Shown here: positions 26,640 through 35,093 of the stretch, one piece after another
How positions within the stretch are numbered: the first letter of the stretch is position 1
Layout of the letters: each line of letters begins with the position of its first letter
NCBI GenBank assembly: GCA_031271755.1
Contig: JAISVB010000026.1
Coordinates: 1-56,206 of the forward strand
Direction of reading: 5' to 3'
Source of the DNA: Culturomica sp.
GTDB taxonomy: Bacteria > Bacteroidota > Bacteroidia > Bacteroidales > Marinifilaceae
Length of the DNA: 56,206 nt
Program-made: the position numbers and the translations under genes
The notes under the pieces: generated by a model
What the model saw: only the letters and a program-made list of their open reading frames with translations
What the model was told of the DNA's origin: nothing
Database searches by the model: none

Positions 26640-28103
26640 ATGATCGATATTCAGGTTCGGATCCACGACCGGTTCTCGGTGGAGTTTAAAATGGGATTTC
26701 TGGTTCCTAAGAAGCAGAAGAAAAATGACTTCGTGGTAAACACCTGGATCTTTATCCCGAGCGGTTTGGACATCCATGCCTCCACGTACAGCAAAAATCA
26801 GTTCTACCGGGATATCACCTCCTATATCCGGTTAATCACTCCTATATATAATCTACGAGAAATCGCTGACGAAGAATCTCTTCCGTTCATGTTCCTACAG
26901 GGATCCTTCAACGAGCTCATAGCAGAGCCGACCAAAGAGAATTTAAATGAATACGAACATCAGATAAAGATGTTTACCGCCATTGTACGCAGCGCTTTAC
27001 GCAGAGAAGGATACGTTATTGCAAACAGTGCGGTAAGCGGACGGTTGGAAATTGTACAAACGTACATCCAAAACATCCGGCGGATCATCGCCGGTTTCCG
27101 GAAATGGGGGAACATAATCCGGACGGCCTCCCTGCCGACGGAAGCCATCAGTTATTTTACCTTCGGGGACGAATTTCTCTCTTACCTTATCGAGCAACAC
27201 GGTTTCCGGCTTCTCCGGTTGCTGAAAGATCAGGAAGCAGAAGACTATCCGGCCATCGAACCGCTTCTGATGGAACTGATCCGGCAGGAGATCCGGTACA
27301 AAAAAGCGTGCGGTTACATCGTGGCGGATTCCCAAAGCCCGGACCAGAACCGCACTTACATCCACCACGCCCGGATCTTGAAAAGATACATCGAAAGCCA
27401 GTTATTTTTGGGCGCTGAAAAGAAAAAGGACGGACGGCTCACCGAACAGGTCTATTTAAGCATTGCTGCAGGGCTCTCCATGGTATTCGCCACCGCTGTG
27501 GCTTTTTCCGTGCAGCAGCAATTTGAAAACTACACCATGCCCCTCTTTGTCGCCCTGGTGGTAAGCTACATACTGAAAGACCGGATCAAAGAGCTGGCCC
27601 GCTACTACTTTGCCCGCCATCTTTCCAAAAAACACTTTGACAACAAAACCACCGTCCGCATCAAAAACACGGTGATCGGCCAATTCAAAGAGGGAACAGA
27701 CTTTATTTCCGAGGCGCATGTACCCAAGGAGATCGTAGAACTGCGGAACCGCTCAGACCTGTTGGAAGCGGACAACCGGTACGCCAAAGAGAAAATCCTC
27801 CTGTACCGCAAGCTGGTCAATATTGACGGGGAAAAGTTAGACACCGGCAACCAATACGACATATCGGGCATCAACAACATCCTGCGGTTCAACATTTCCA
27901 ACTTTGTCCTGAAAATGGACAACCCGGAAGTACCGATCTCCGTACCGAACGCAGCGGGCGGATTTGACGTGATCAGCGGAAAGCGCATCTACTACCTGAA
28001 CTTTCTTGTCCGGCTGGAATACGAAAACACCGTCGCCTATAGACGGTTCCGTCTTTCCATGTCGCGCAGCGGAATAGAAGGGATCGAGGATTGTAACTTT
28101 TAA
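26640..28103 (+). CDS. Conserved hypothetical membrane protein
   Basis: 487 residues, not assigned to a named family. It is mostly soluble and charged, with a helical region at about 75-245 (NEYEHQIKMFTAIVRSALRREGY; KWGNIIRTASLPTEAISYFTFGDEF) and two hydrophobic segments near 278-315 (YLSIAAGLSMVFATAVAF; YTMPLFVALVVSYIL). After these come a basic stretch (KDRIKELARYYFARHLSKKH) and a beta-rich C-terminal region of about 150 residues. Both ends probably face the cytoplasm. There is no signal peptide. It is followed by speA on the same strand, but speA has its own -7 element, so joint function is uncertain. Confidence 0.75.
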   Translation: MIDIQVRIHDRFSVEFKMGFLVPKKQKKNDFVVNTWIFIPSGLDIHASTYSKNQFYRDITSYIRLITPIYNLREIADEESLPFMFLQGSFNELIAEPTKENLNEYEHQIKMFTAIVRSALRREGYVIANSAVSGRLEIVQTYIQNIRRIIAGFRKWGNIIRTASLPTEAISYFTFGDEFLSYLIEQHGFRLLRLLKDQEAEDYPAIEPLLMELIRQEIRYKKACGYIVADSQSPDQNRTYIHHARILKRYIESQLFLGAEKKKDGRLTEQVYLSIAAGLSMVFATAVAFSVQQQFENYTMPLFVALVVSYILKDRIKELARYYFARHLSKKHFDNKTTVRIKNTVIGQFKEGTDFISEAHVPKEIVELRNRSDLLEADNRYAKEKILLYRKLVNIDGEKLDTGNQYDISGINNILRFNISNFVLKMDNPEVPISVPNAAGGFDVISGKRIYYLNFLVRLEYENTVAYRRFRLSMSRSGIEGIEDCNF

Positions 28104-28120
28104 AATCGAATTATATATTG

Positions 28121-28128
28121 TAGATTTG
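28121..28128 (+). promoter_or_regulatory. -7 element for speA
   Basis: TAGATTTG matches TAnnTTTG and lies 46 bases before the speA ATG in the 71-base gap. The -33 element is not obvious. Confidence 0.45.
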
Positions 28129-28174
28129 CACCCTGTAAAAATGGTACTCACGGAATAAAGCACTTGGTTGAAAC

Positions 28175-30073
28175 ATGAGAAAATGGAGCATTGAGGATTC
28201 GGCAGAGCTGTACAACATCAACGGCTGGGGCCTGAACTACTTTTCGATCAACGACAAAGGACACGCAACGGTGACACCGAAAGGAGAAGGTGTATCGGTC
28301 GACCTGAAAGAGTTGATGGAAGAACTTCAGGTAAGGGATGTGGATACCCCCGTATTGCTGCGCTTTCCGGATATTCTGGACAACCGGATCGAACAGATAT
28401 CCAACTGTTTTGAATCCGCCGCCAAAGAGTACGGCTACCACGCCAAAAACTACATCATATACCCCATCAAGGTCAATCAAATGCGTCCCGTCGTGGAGGA
28501 GATCGTCAGCCACGGCAATAAATTCAACATCGGCCTGGAAGCCGGCTCCAAACCGGAACTGCACGCGGTGCTCTCCATCGACATCGACGAAGACGCCATG
28601 ATCATCTGCAACGGCTACAAAGACGAAAGCTACATTGAATTGGCGCTGCTGGCCCAGAAAATGGGAAAACGGATCTATTTGGTGGTGGAAAAACTGATGG
28701 AACTGAAAACCATCGCCCGGATCGCCAAGAAACTGAAGGTACGCCCGAACATCGGGATCCGGATCAAACTGGCCAGCTCCGGAAGCGGAAAATGGGAAGA
28801 GTCCGGAGGGGATGTGAGCAAATTCGGGGTGAACTCCAGCGAACTGCTGGAAGCGATCGAGCTGCTGGAATCCTACCACATGAAAGAGTGCCTGCAACTG
28901 ATCCATTTCCACATCGGCAGCCAGGTAACCAACATCCGGCGCATCAAAACAGCCCTGAAAGAGGCCGCTCAATTTTACGTACAACTCCAAGCCCTGGGAT
29001 TCGACCTCAACTTTGTGGACATCGGGGGGGGATTGGGCGTCGATTACGACGGGACCCGTTCGGCTTCGTCGGGCAACAGCATGAACTACTCCATCCAGGA
29101 GTACGTGAACGACGCCGTTTCTTCCATCGTAGACGCCTGCGAGAAATACGAACTCAAGCAACCCAACATCATTACCGAATCGGGACGGGCGTTGACGGCT
29201 CACCACTCGGTATTGGTTTTTGAGGTGCTGGCCGGCACCACCCTGCCGGCATTCGACGAGAACGAAACCATCTCTGAAGACGCCCACGAGTTGGTCAAGG
29301 AGCTCTATGATCTTTGGGAAAACCTGAACCAGCCCCGGCTGCTGGAGATCTGGCACGACGCCCTCCAAAGCCGGGAAGACGGCCTGAACCTGTTCAACCT
29401 CGGCCTTATCGACCTGCGCACCCGCGCCCAGATCGAGCGCCTCTTCTGGTCTATTGCCCGGGATGTATACAAGATGGCCGCCGAGATCAAGCACGCCCCG
29501 GAAGAGTTGAAAAAAGTTTCCAAACTATTGCCGGACAAATACTTTTGCAACTTTTCCCTTTTCCAGTCGCTGCCCGACTCCTGGGCGATCGACCAGATCT
29601 TCCCGATCATTCCGATCGCCCGGCTCAAAGAGCAGCCGACCAAGTCGGCCACGCTGCAGGACATTACCTGCGATTCGGACGGGAAGATCGACAACTTTAT
29701 CTCCACCCGGAACTTCTCCTACCACCTGCCGGTGCACGAACTGAACGAGAAAGAACCGTACTACTTGGGCGTATTCTTAGTCGGCGCCTATCAGGAGATC
29801 CTGGGAGACCTGCACAACCTGTTCGGGGACACCAACGCCGTCCATATCAAGGTGAAAAACAACGAGTACGTGATCGACAAGATCATCGAAGGGGAAACGG
29901 TCGCCGATGTGTTGGAATACGTTCAGTTCAACCCCAAAAAGATGGCCCGCAGCATCGAGGTCTGGGTCACCACTTCCGTCAAAAAAGGGATCATCTCCGC
30001 TGCCGAGGGACGGGAATTCCTCTCCAACTACCGCTCCGGACTTTACGGCTACACCTACATGGAGCAGGAGTAA
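28175..30073 (+). CDS. speA: Biosynthetic arginine decarboxylase
   Basis: 632 residues, near the length of E. coli SpeA (658). It opens with WSIEDSAELYNINGWGLNYFSIN. The pyridoxal-phosphate lysine lies in YPIKVNQMRPVVEE near residue 98. Substrate and cofactor loops LIHFHIGSQV, FVDIGGGLGVDYDG and ESGRALTAHHS follow. The C-terminal FSYHLPVHELNEKEPYYLGVFLVGAYQEILGDLHNLFGD holds the usual fold-III cysteine-loop region, here without the Cys. It converts arginine to agmatine, the substrate of the agmatinase at 40119-40982. Confidence 0.96.
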   Translation: MRKWSIEDSAELYNINGWGLNYFSINDKGHATVTPKGEGVSVDLKELMEELQVRDVDTPVLLRFPDILDNRIEQISNCFESAAKEYGYHAKNYIIYPIKVNQMRPVVEEIVSHGNKFNIGLEAGSKPELHAVLSIDIDEDAMIICNGYKDESYIELALLAQKMGKRIYLVVEKLMELKTIARIAKKLKVRPNIGIRIKLASSGSGKWEESGGDVSKFGVNSSELLEAIELLESYHMKECLQLIHFHIGSQVTNIRRIKTALKEAAQFYVQLQALGFDLNFVDIGGGLGVDYDGTRSASSGNSMNYSIQEYVNDAVSSIVDACEKYELKQPNIITESGRALTAHHSVLVFEVLAGTTLPAFDENETISEDAHELVKELYDLWENLNQPRLLEIWHDALQSREDGLNLFNLGLIDLRTRAQIERLFWSIARDVYKMAAEIKHAPEELKKVSKLLPDKYFCNFSLFQSLPDSWAIDQIFPIIPIARLKEQPTKSATLQDITCDSDGKIDNFISTRNFSYHLPVHELNEKEPYYLGVFLVGAYQEILGDLHNLFGDTNAVHIKVKNNEYVIDKIIEGETVADVLEYVQFNPKKMARSIEVWVTTSVKKGIISAAEGREFLSNYRSGLYGYTYMEQE

Positions 30074-30130
30074 GCAGGACGAAAGCCAAAGCATTGCGAA
30101 CAATCTGAGAACATGATGATTGAATAAAAA

Positions 30131-30163
30131 AACCAGCGATCTGAAAAGGTCGCTGGTTTTTTG
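30131..30163. terminator. Bidirectional terminator between speA and the Sus locus
   Basis: AACCAGCGA (30131-30139) pairs with TCGCTGGTT (30150-30158) across a short loop. It is preceded by an A-tract and followed by a T-tract, so it can stop both convergent transcripts. Confidence 0.85.
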
Positions 30164-30181
30164 TGGTTTGCAAGGTTCTGA

Positions 30182-31144
30182 TTACGGAGCTTTGCTGATC
30201 ACCGTGATGACCTTTTGCGCTCCTCCATCCTCAGATTCAATGACAATGGTAGCTGTACCAACCCCTGCCGGAACAGCAGCTATCCGGAACATAATTCCAA
30301 AGAGATTTAATCCTACCTGTCTTATCCTTGGAGCATAAGAAGCATTCTGCCAAATATTATCTCCCGTCCAAGAAGCAACCCGAAGAGTCTTGTTTTTTGC
30401 ATCTGCAGGCAGTACAGTAATATTGGGGATTGGAAGGGTAAGCTGTAAAAACGTCGTACGCGCTGTTGTATCCATCGGATCCCAATTGGCCGGAACAATA
30501 ATCTCCTCTACCAGCACAGGTGTGATCTTTAAGTGTATTGTTGCAGAAAAACTCGTGCCCACAACTGTTGCCGTTACATCTGTTTCTCCGTATCCCACCA
30601 CACTGAATACACCCTCTTCGTCCACGGTTGCAATGGTGTCGTACTGGGTTTCAAAAACCACGTCAAAAGAAGCCTCTTCCGGCGTAACACGCAAGTAATT
30701 TTTCAGGTTTACATCGGCAGCCGGTAAAATATTGCGCCGAATGGTAAGCTCCGGTGTTGTCCAGACTACATCGAGTACTTTATCTGTCACCACCACCCGG
30801 CGTTCCGAACGGATGTCCGGAGCCCCCACCACGGAGGCGGTCAAAACAGCTTCGCCGGCGCCGGTCGCTTTGATATGCCCCTCCCGCTCGGTCACCGTAA
30901 AGACTTTTTTGTTGCTGGAAGAAAATTTTACGTTGCCATCCTTTCCCAGATTAACGGGCGCTGTGGTAATATCTACCACCAACACCTCTCCGACAGTCAA
31001 TTCAAGCGGATTCGCCACATCCTGGATCTCTACTCCCGTCAACCCGGCGGAACCGCCTCCTTTTTCGTCGTCTCCGCACGAAAAAAAGAGCGGAGCGGCG
31101 ACTGCCAAGGCCAACAATGCCAAAAGTTTCGTTATATACTTCAT
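30182..31144 (-). CDS. Surface lipoprotein with Ig-like (Big_2-type) domains
   Basis: 320 residues with a lipoprotein signal (APLFFSC, Cys near 23) followed by acidic CGDDE, a pattern compatible with surface export in Bacteroidetes. Two bacterial Ig-like repeats are visible: one with LTVGEVLVVDITTAP, FSSSNKKVFTV and IKATGAGEAVLTASV, the other with YDTIATVDEEGVFSVVGYGETDVTATV. Distal gene of the SusC/D locus. Probably a binding or scaffolding accessory; the ligand is unknown. Confidence 0.8.
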   Translation of the reverse strand: MKYITKLLALLALAVAAPLFFSCGDDEKGGGSAGLTGVEIQDVANPLELTVGEVLVVDITTAPVNLGKDGNVKFSSSNKKVFTVTEREGHIKATGAGEAVLTASVVGAPDIRSERRVVVTDKVLDVVWTTPELTIRRNILPAADVNLKNYLRVTPEEASFDVVFETQYDTIATVDEEGVFSVVGYGETDVTATVVGTSFSATIHLKITPVLVEEIIVPANWDPMDTTARTTFLQLTLPIPNITVLPADAKNKTLRVASWTGDNIWQNASYAPRIRQVGLNLFGIMFRIAAVPAGVGTATIVIESEDGGAQKVITVISKAP

Positions 31145-31165
31145 CTCTATTCTCTTTTAAGGTTA

Positions 31166-32764
31166 TTAAGGTATATAGTAGCTGATGCTTTTTACATTAC
31201 CTACATCGGCGATGGTTTTGGCCAGTCTTACATCCGCCCCGTCGTTTTGGTTGAATCTCAGTGCGTAGAAATTCCCGCCGTTCGCCTCGCTATAGGTCAC
31301 AAAGAGCGCCACATTCTGCCCCGCCCAGGGAAATTGACCGGGATCAAACCGATCGGTCCGGATGATCCGTACAGGATCCCAATTGGCCGGTGCGGGTACA
31401 CCTGCTTCCAGCACGCCGTCCGGATCGGTAATCGTTACACCTCTCCACTCCTGCGCAGCATCGTGGTAGTAGTGCATCCGGTTGTCGGCCGTGATGCAAT
31501 AAACAATGCCCTTGTTCGGCTGCAAAAAGAAGTGATCGATGGTTCCCAAAGCCGCCGTTCCTTTCAATTCAACACTGTCTTGAAATATCGGAATGTTTAT
31601 ATTGACATCCCCTGTGCTTTTGGCTCTGGTAAAAGCAAATCTCCAATATTGTCCGGCCGGATCTTTCATTACGGCATAATACATATTGTCGGGCATCATT
31701 CCTTGCAGATGAATGGCTTTCATTCCGATCGCGGACCCTTTTTCCGGAAGCAGACGGCAAGCCGATTCCATATACGTAGAGTTTGTATAAGCGTTAAATC
31801 CCACCAATTGGGAATGGGTTTCGTCGCACAGTAACAAGACGAGGCGATCCAGATTGGACACACCGAGACCATCGGTATAATATGCCAAAGCGGCTTGTGA
31901 CGAAATCCGGATGCGGTTTTGCTCGGATGCGTTTCCCAGAAAAGCAATGTTCTGTTCTACAATACCGGCTCTCCCGATCATCCGCAACCCTCCGTTTTCG
32001 GTAAAAAAGCCGTACAGGGTTGAAGTCGTTCCGGTACGGAAAGGACGCATGTCCGTAAATCTGTCCGTCGTATTCCCCGGGATCAATCTTCCCAGCACAC
32101 GTGTCGAGTCCCAGGTAAGGCTCTGGGAATCCAGCCAGCCCGTGCCCTCGTCCGTCATGACCCAGAGTCTTTTTGCTCCCCAATACTGTTGGTACATCAC
32201 ACTGATGGGTTTACCGCCTCTGAACCGAAAATCTCCGGACGCCAACATACCCTTCTCCCACACTTCGCGGTCGTCCGCCGTGTTGGCAAACATATTCAGT
32301 TCGGATGTTTGCCCCTCGTTCTCTACCAAAAAGAGCATGCCGGATTTGTAGTTGTTTACCACAGTCAGGCTAAAGAAGTCTATCGCAGCTACGCCGGTCT
32401 TTTTGTTGATCACAAAAAGTTCTATCCGGTAGGGCTCGCTGACTCCGGCCAACAATACCGGTTCCGCAAAGTCGATCTTCCGGCTCAGGGTGTCCCTCCG
32501 GCTTCCCCTGACCAAAATCCAGGCATATTCGTAATTGTCCGGATTAAAGGGTTCCGCAGCAAGTATTACCTCTGCGCCTTCCTGCCCCATAACCACCTCC
32601 ACTATATCCGGCGCCAAATAAAGCGTATCTCCTCTTTTCACCGTTGTGTCCCGCAGCGTATTGATCAGGGCAGCGTTTTGCCAATCGTAGTCGTAATTTC
32701 CCTTGTCTTCGTAACAGGAGAAAAGGCAACAGGCCGCTATAAACAGGATTGCTAACTTGTTCAT
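31166..32764 (-). CDS. PKD-like family lipoprotein of a Sus locus
   Basis: 532 residues with lipobox CCLFSC followed by YEDKGNYDY, the usual start of PKD-like proteins encoded next to susC/susD genes. An Ig/PKD-type segment (YEYAWILVRGSRRDTLSRKIDFAEPV) comes first and a beta-propeller-like remainder follows (GMLFLVENEGQTSELNMF; KGIVYCITADNRMHYY). It is probably surface-exposed and may help recognise the same nutrient as SusD. It lies 21 bases before the Ig-like lipoprotein and 18 after the DUF4843 gene. Confidence 0.82.
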   Translation of the reverse strand: MNKLAILFIAACCLFSCYEDKGNYDYDWQNAALINTLRDTTVKRGDTLYLAPDIVEVVMGQEGAEVILAAEPFNPDNYEYAWILVRGSRRDTLSRKIDFAEPVLLAGVSEPYRIELFVINKKTGVAAIDFFSLTVVNNYKSGMLFLVENEGQTSELNMFANTADDREVWEKGMLASGDFRFRGGKPISVMYQQYWGAKRLWVMTDEGTGWLDSQSLTWDSTRVLGRLIPGNTTDRFTDMRPFRTGTTSTLYGFFTENGGLRMIGRAGIVEQNIAFLGNASEQNRIRISSQAALAYYTDGLGVSNLDRLVLLLCDETHSQLVGFNAYTNSTYMESACRLLPEKGSAIGMKAIHLQGMMPDNMYYAVMKDPAGQYWRFAFTRAKSTGDVNINIPIFQDSVELKGTAALGTIDHFFLQPNKGIVYCITADNRMHYYHDAAQEWRGVTITDPDGVLEAGVPAPANWDPVRIIRTDRFDPGQFPWAGQNVALFVTYSEANGGNFYALRFNQNDGADVRLAKTIADVGNVKSISYYIP

Positions 32765-32782
32765 CGTTTCTCTTTTTTTTAA

Positions 32783-33625
32783 TTAGTTATTCGTCAGCAA
32801 GTTGTCCCAATTCTTAACCAACTCTATCAGGTTGGGAACAGTCATATATCCCTTGGATTGGGCGTCCGACTTCGGGTCTTTGATAGCCGTATCCGGATCT
32901 GTCATATAGGTTCTTAAATGCGCTTCAAATTGCACTCTGTACACATTCATCATCGTCACCGAACTTAACACGCGGCCACTTTCCCAATCTTCCAGCGTTA
33001 AACCGTTTACCCGGTTAAATTCCATCAGTTTGTATATGGAATAGTAGCCCATAGTCAAATCTCCCCACCTTTCCGGTTGGGGAAAAAGAGCTGTCAGGAT
33101 CTGGGTATGCCGGAGCACATCGATCGTATCTTTGAAATCGGTCCGTTCTCTGCCGTATTTATAGGCAAAACCAAGGGTAAAGTCATCCGAGGGCAGTAAC
33201 TCCAATTTCAGGTCGACTTCCCCGTCCAGCAGGTCGTCCCGGTAGTAAAACCGGATCGGAATGGCACCGAAAATGCTGCCGGCCTTAATGACCAGGTCGG
33301 TATCGTTAAAAGCATCGTAATGCACCCCTTCCACGGCCGTACCGCCGGCAATCCGCGCCTTAAAATAGCGATCGTAGTCACGGGCTATTCCGCCGACCTT
33401 CACCGCCACCCGGATCAACGTATCCAAAACCGGATTCGAGGCAAAAGAGAAGGTGCTCACCGTATCCCAAACATTCTGCGTACTGTTAGCGCCGTACGCC
33501 CGTACGGTCGGCGCAAAATAGATGAAGTCCGTTCCATCGTACGTTTTGATCTTGTCCTCCGAGCATGAAAATAAGAGCAGCCCGGCCAAGAGTAATAACA
33601 CGATATTTTTCATAACTGTATTCAT
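32783..33625 (-). CDS. DUF4843 lipoprotein of a Sus locus
   Basis: 280 residues (an internal ATG at 33613 is an equally good start) with lipobox LLLFSC followed by SEDKIKTYDGTDFIYFAPT, the characteristic opening of DUF4843 proteins. The middle contains FYYRDDLLDGEVDLKLELLPSDDF and the C-terminal half is helical (YYSIYKLMEFNRVNG; YMTVPNLIELVKNWDN). These proteins occur with SusC/SusD and PKD-like lipoproteins; a role in surface ligand capture is inferred from context only. Confidence 0.82.
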   Translation of the reverse strand: MNTVMKNIVLLLLAGLLLFSCSEDKIKTYDGTDFIYFAPTVRAYGANSTQNVWDTVSTFSFASNPVLDTLIRVAVKVGGIARDYDRYFKARIAGGTAVEGVHYDAFNDTDLVIKAGSIFGAIPIRFYYRDDLLDGEVDLKLELLPSDDFTLGFAYKYGRERTDFKDTIDVLRHTQILTALFPQPERWGDLTMGYYSIYKLMEFNRVNGLTLEDWESGRVLSSVTMMNVYRVQFEAHLRTYMTDPDTAIKDPKSDAQSKGYMTVPNLIELVKNWDNLLTNN

Positions 33626-33634
33626 TGTTGATTA

Positions 33635-35068
33635 CTACCTTAAATCTATTTCGGATTCGGGAAGCGGCATGACGTATTTGGGCGCCACCTGATTCCCGTT
33701 CTGCGCCTTGACGGCGGCAAGATTGTTCCGTTTGGCATAATAAAAATACTGCCCCTCTCCGGCAAACTCCCGGATGTATTCGTCCTCGATCAGTTTCCCC
33801 AGTTGCTCGTCCGAATAGCCGATGGTATTGTCTACCGCCAAAGCCCTGGAAAGGCGCAATGCTTCTAAGTATTTCCGCTTGTTTACCGCATCCGGCGCTG
33901 TTTCGGCCGCAATGAGGTAAACTTCGCCCAACCGGATAATGCACTGCAACTGGTTCGTAAAATCAGTGGCTGTTCCCCCTGCAAAACGGACAAAGGCGTA
34001 AAAATCCCGGTCAGGATACAACACCCACATCTTTCTCCGGATGTCGGCAGAGATGTCATACATATTGTTTACATAATCAACTCCTCCGGCTAAAATTCTC
34101 TTGTTTTCCAAATCGGTACTGAAGTTCGCTTTGTGCAAATCGGGCCGGTCGAGGTTGTGGATACCGAAGATGATTTCGGGATCGTAGACCATCTCGGCTG
34201 TTTTGGAACCATCGTTGTGGTCCACAGAACGGATGACCATCGGGAAATTGCAGGTTGCTGCTTCGTCGGCAGGGTTTTTACCGGCCAGCAACGAGGAGGT
34301 GATCTTGTATGCCTCCTGCACGTTTAACGGGGTTCCCAGGTAGTGGTGGATCCGGGCTTTCAGCACCCACGCCGCATAGATGTTCATGCGGAGGTGGCGG
34401 TAATCCGTAAAGAAACGGACGCTGTTCGGATTTTTTACATTCCCGGAGAGGATCGGGTCTTCTTTCAGGTATTCAATAGCGGAAGCAATGTCGCTCAACA
34501 GGATCCGCGCCATCATGGAGGCGGTTTTGAATTCCGCAGCAGAACGATAGACCTGATCGTAGTAGGGAACAGCCTCTTCATTCTGGGTATCCGGACCGTA
34601 TACCGGACCGAACAGGCGCAGCATGTCGAAATGCAACAAAGTCCGGATGGCGATCGCCTCTCCCTTGTACTGCAGGTAATGCGCCTGCGTAAAGTGCTCC
34701 TTGTTGTTGTCGATCCTGTCCAGAAATTCGTTGCAGTTGGCAATGGTTTTGTAGGCCGCCGACCAGGTCGTCAACAGCGTGCTTTTGGTGGCGCTCTCTT
34801 CAAACGAGTAAGTCTGGATGGTATTGTACGCGTGCTCGGAGCCGGAGAGGTAGCGCTGCCCCAAAATATCCAACATGCCGCAGGAGAGGTTTTTCGCATA
34901 CAGCGATTCCGACGTCAATTGCAGGTAAAGACCGTTCAGGGCTTTGTTGGTTTCCCGTTCCAGCTTGTAGACATCTTCCGCCATCATGCGGTCGGCTTCC
35001 TTTACATCCAGCCAGCTTTCACACGAAGCCAGCGCTAAGGATACAAGCAGTATAGCTATTTTTTTCAT
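33635..35068 (-). CDS. SusD/RagB family nutrient-binding outer membrane lipoprotein
   Basis: 477 residues with lipobox LALASC followed by ESWLDVKEADRMMAEDVY. The SusD pattern is clear: KALNGLYLQLTSESLY, AAYKTIANCNEFLDRID, YKGEAIAIRTLLHFDMLRLFGPVYG, and a C-terminal part with RLGEVYLIAAE and LIEDEYIREFAGEGQYFYYAKRNN. The protein forms the lid over the SusC barrel and binds the ligand. It lies 25 bases after susC. Confidence 0.95.
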   Translation of the reverse strand: MKKIAILLVSLALASCESWLDVKEADRMMAEDVYKLERETNKALNGLYLQLTSESLYAKNLSCGMLDILGQRYLSGSEHAYNTIQTYSFEESATKSTLLTTWSAAYKTIANCNEFLDRIDNNKEHFTQAHYLQYKGEAIAIRTLLHFDMLRLFGPVYGPDTQNEEAVPYYDQVYRSAAEFKTASMMARILLSDIASAIEYLKEDPILSGNVKNPNSVRFFTDYRHLRMNIYAAWVLKARIHHYLGTPLNVQEAYKITSSLLAGKNPADEAATCNFPMVIRSVDHNDGSKTAEMVYDPEIIFGIHNLDRPDLHKANFSTDLENKRILAGGVDYVNNMYDISADIRRKMWVLYPDRDFYAFVRFAGGTATDFTNQLQCIIRLGEVYLIAAETAPDAVNKRKYLEALRLSRALAVDNTIGYSDEQLGKLIEDEYIREFAGEGQYFYYAKRNNLAAVKAQNGNQVAPKYVMPLPESEIDLR

Positions 35069-35093
35069 TTTTTCTTCTGATTATCGGTTGCGA

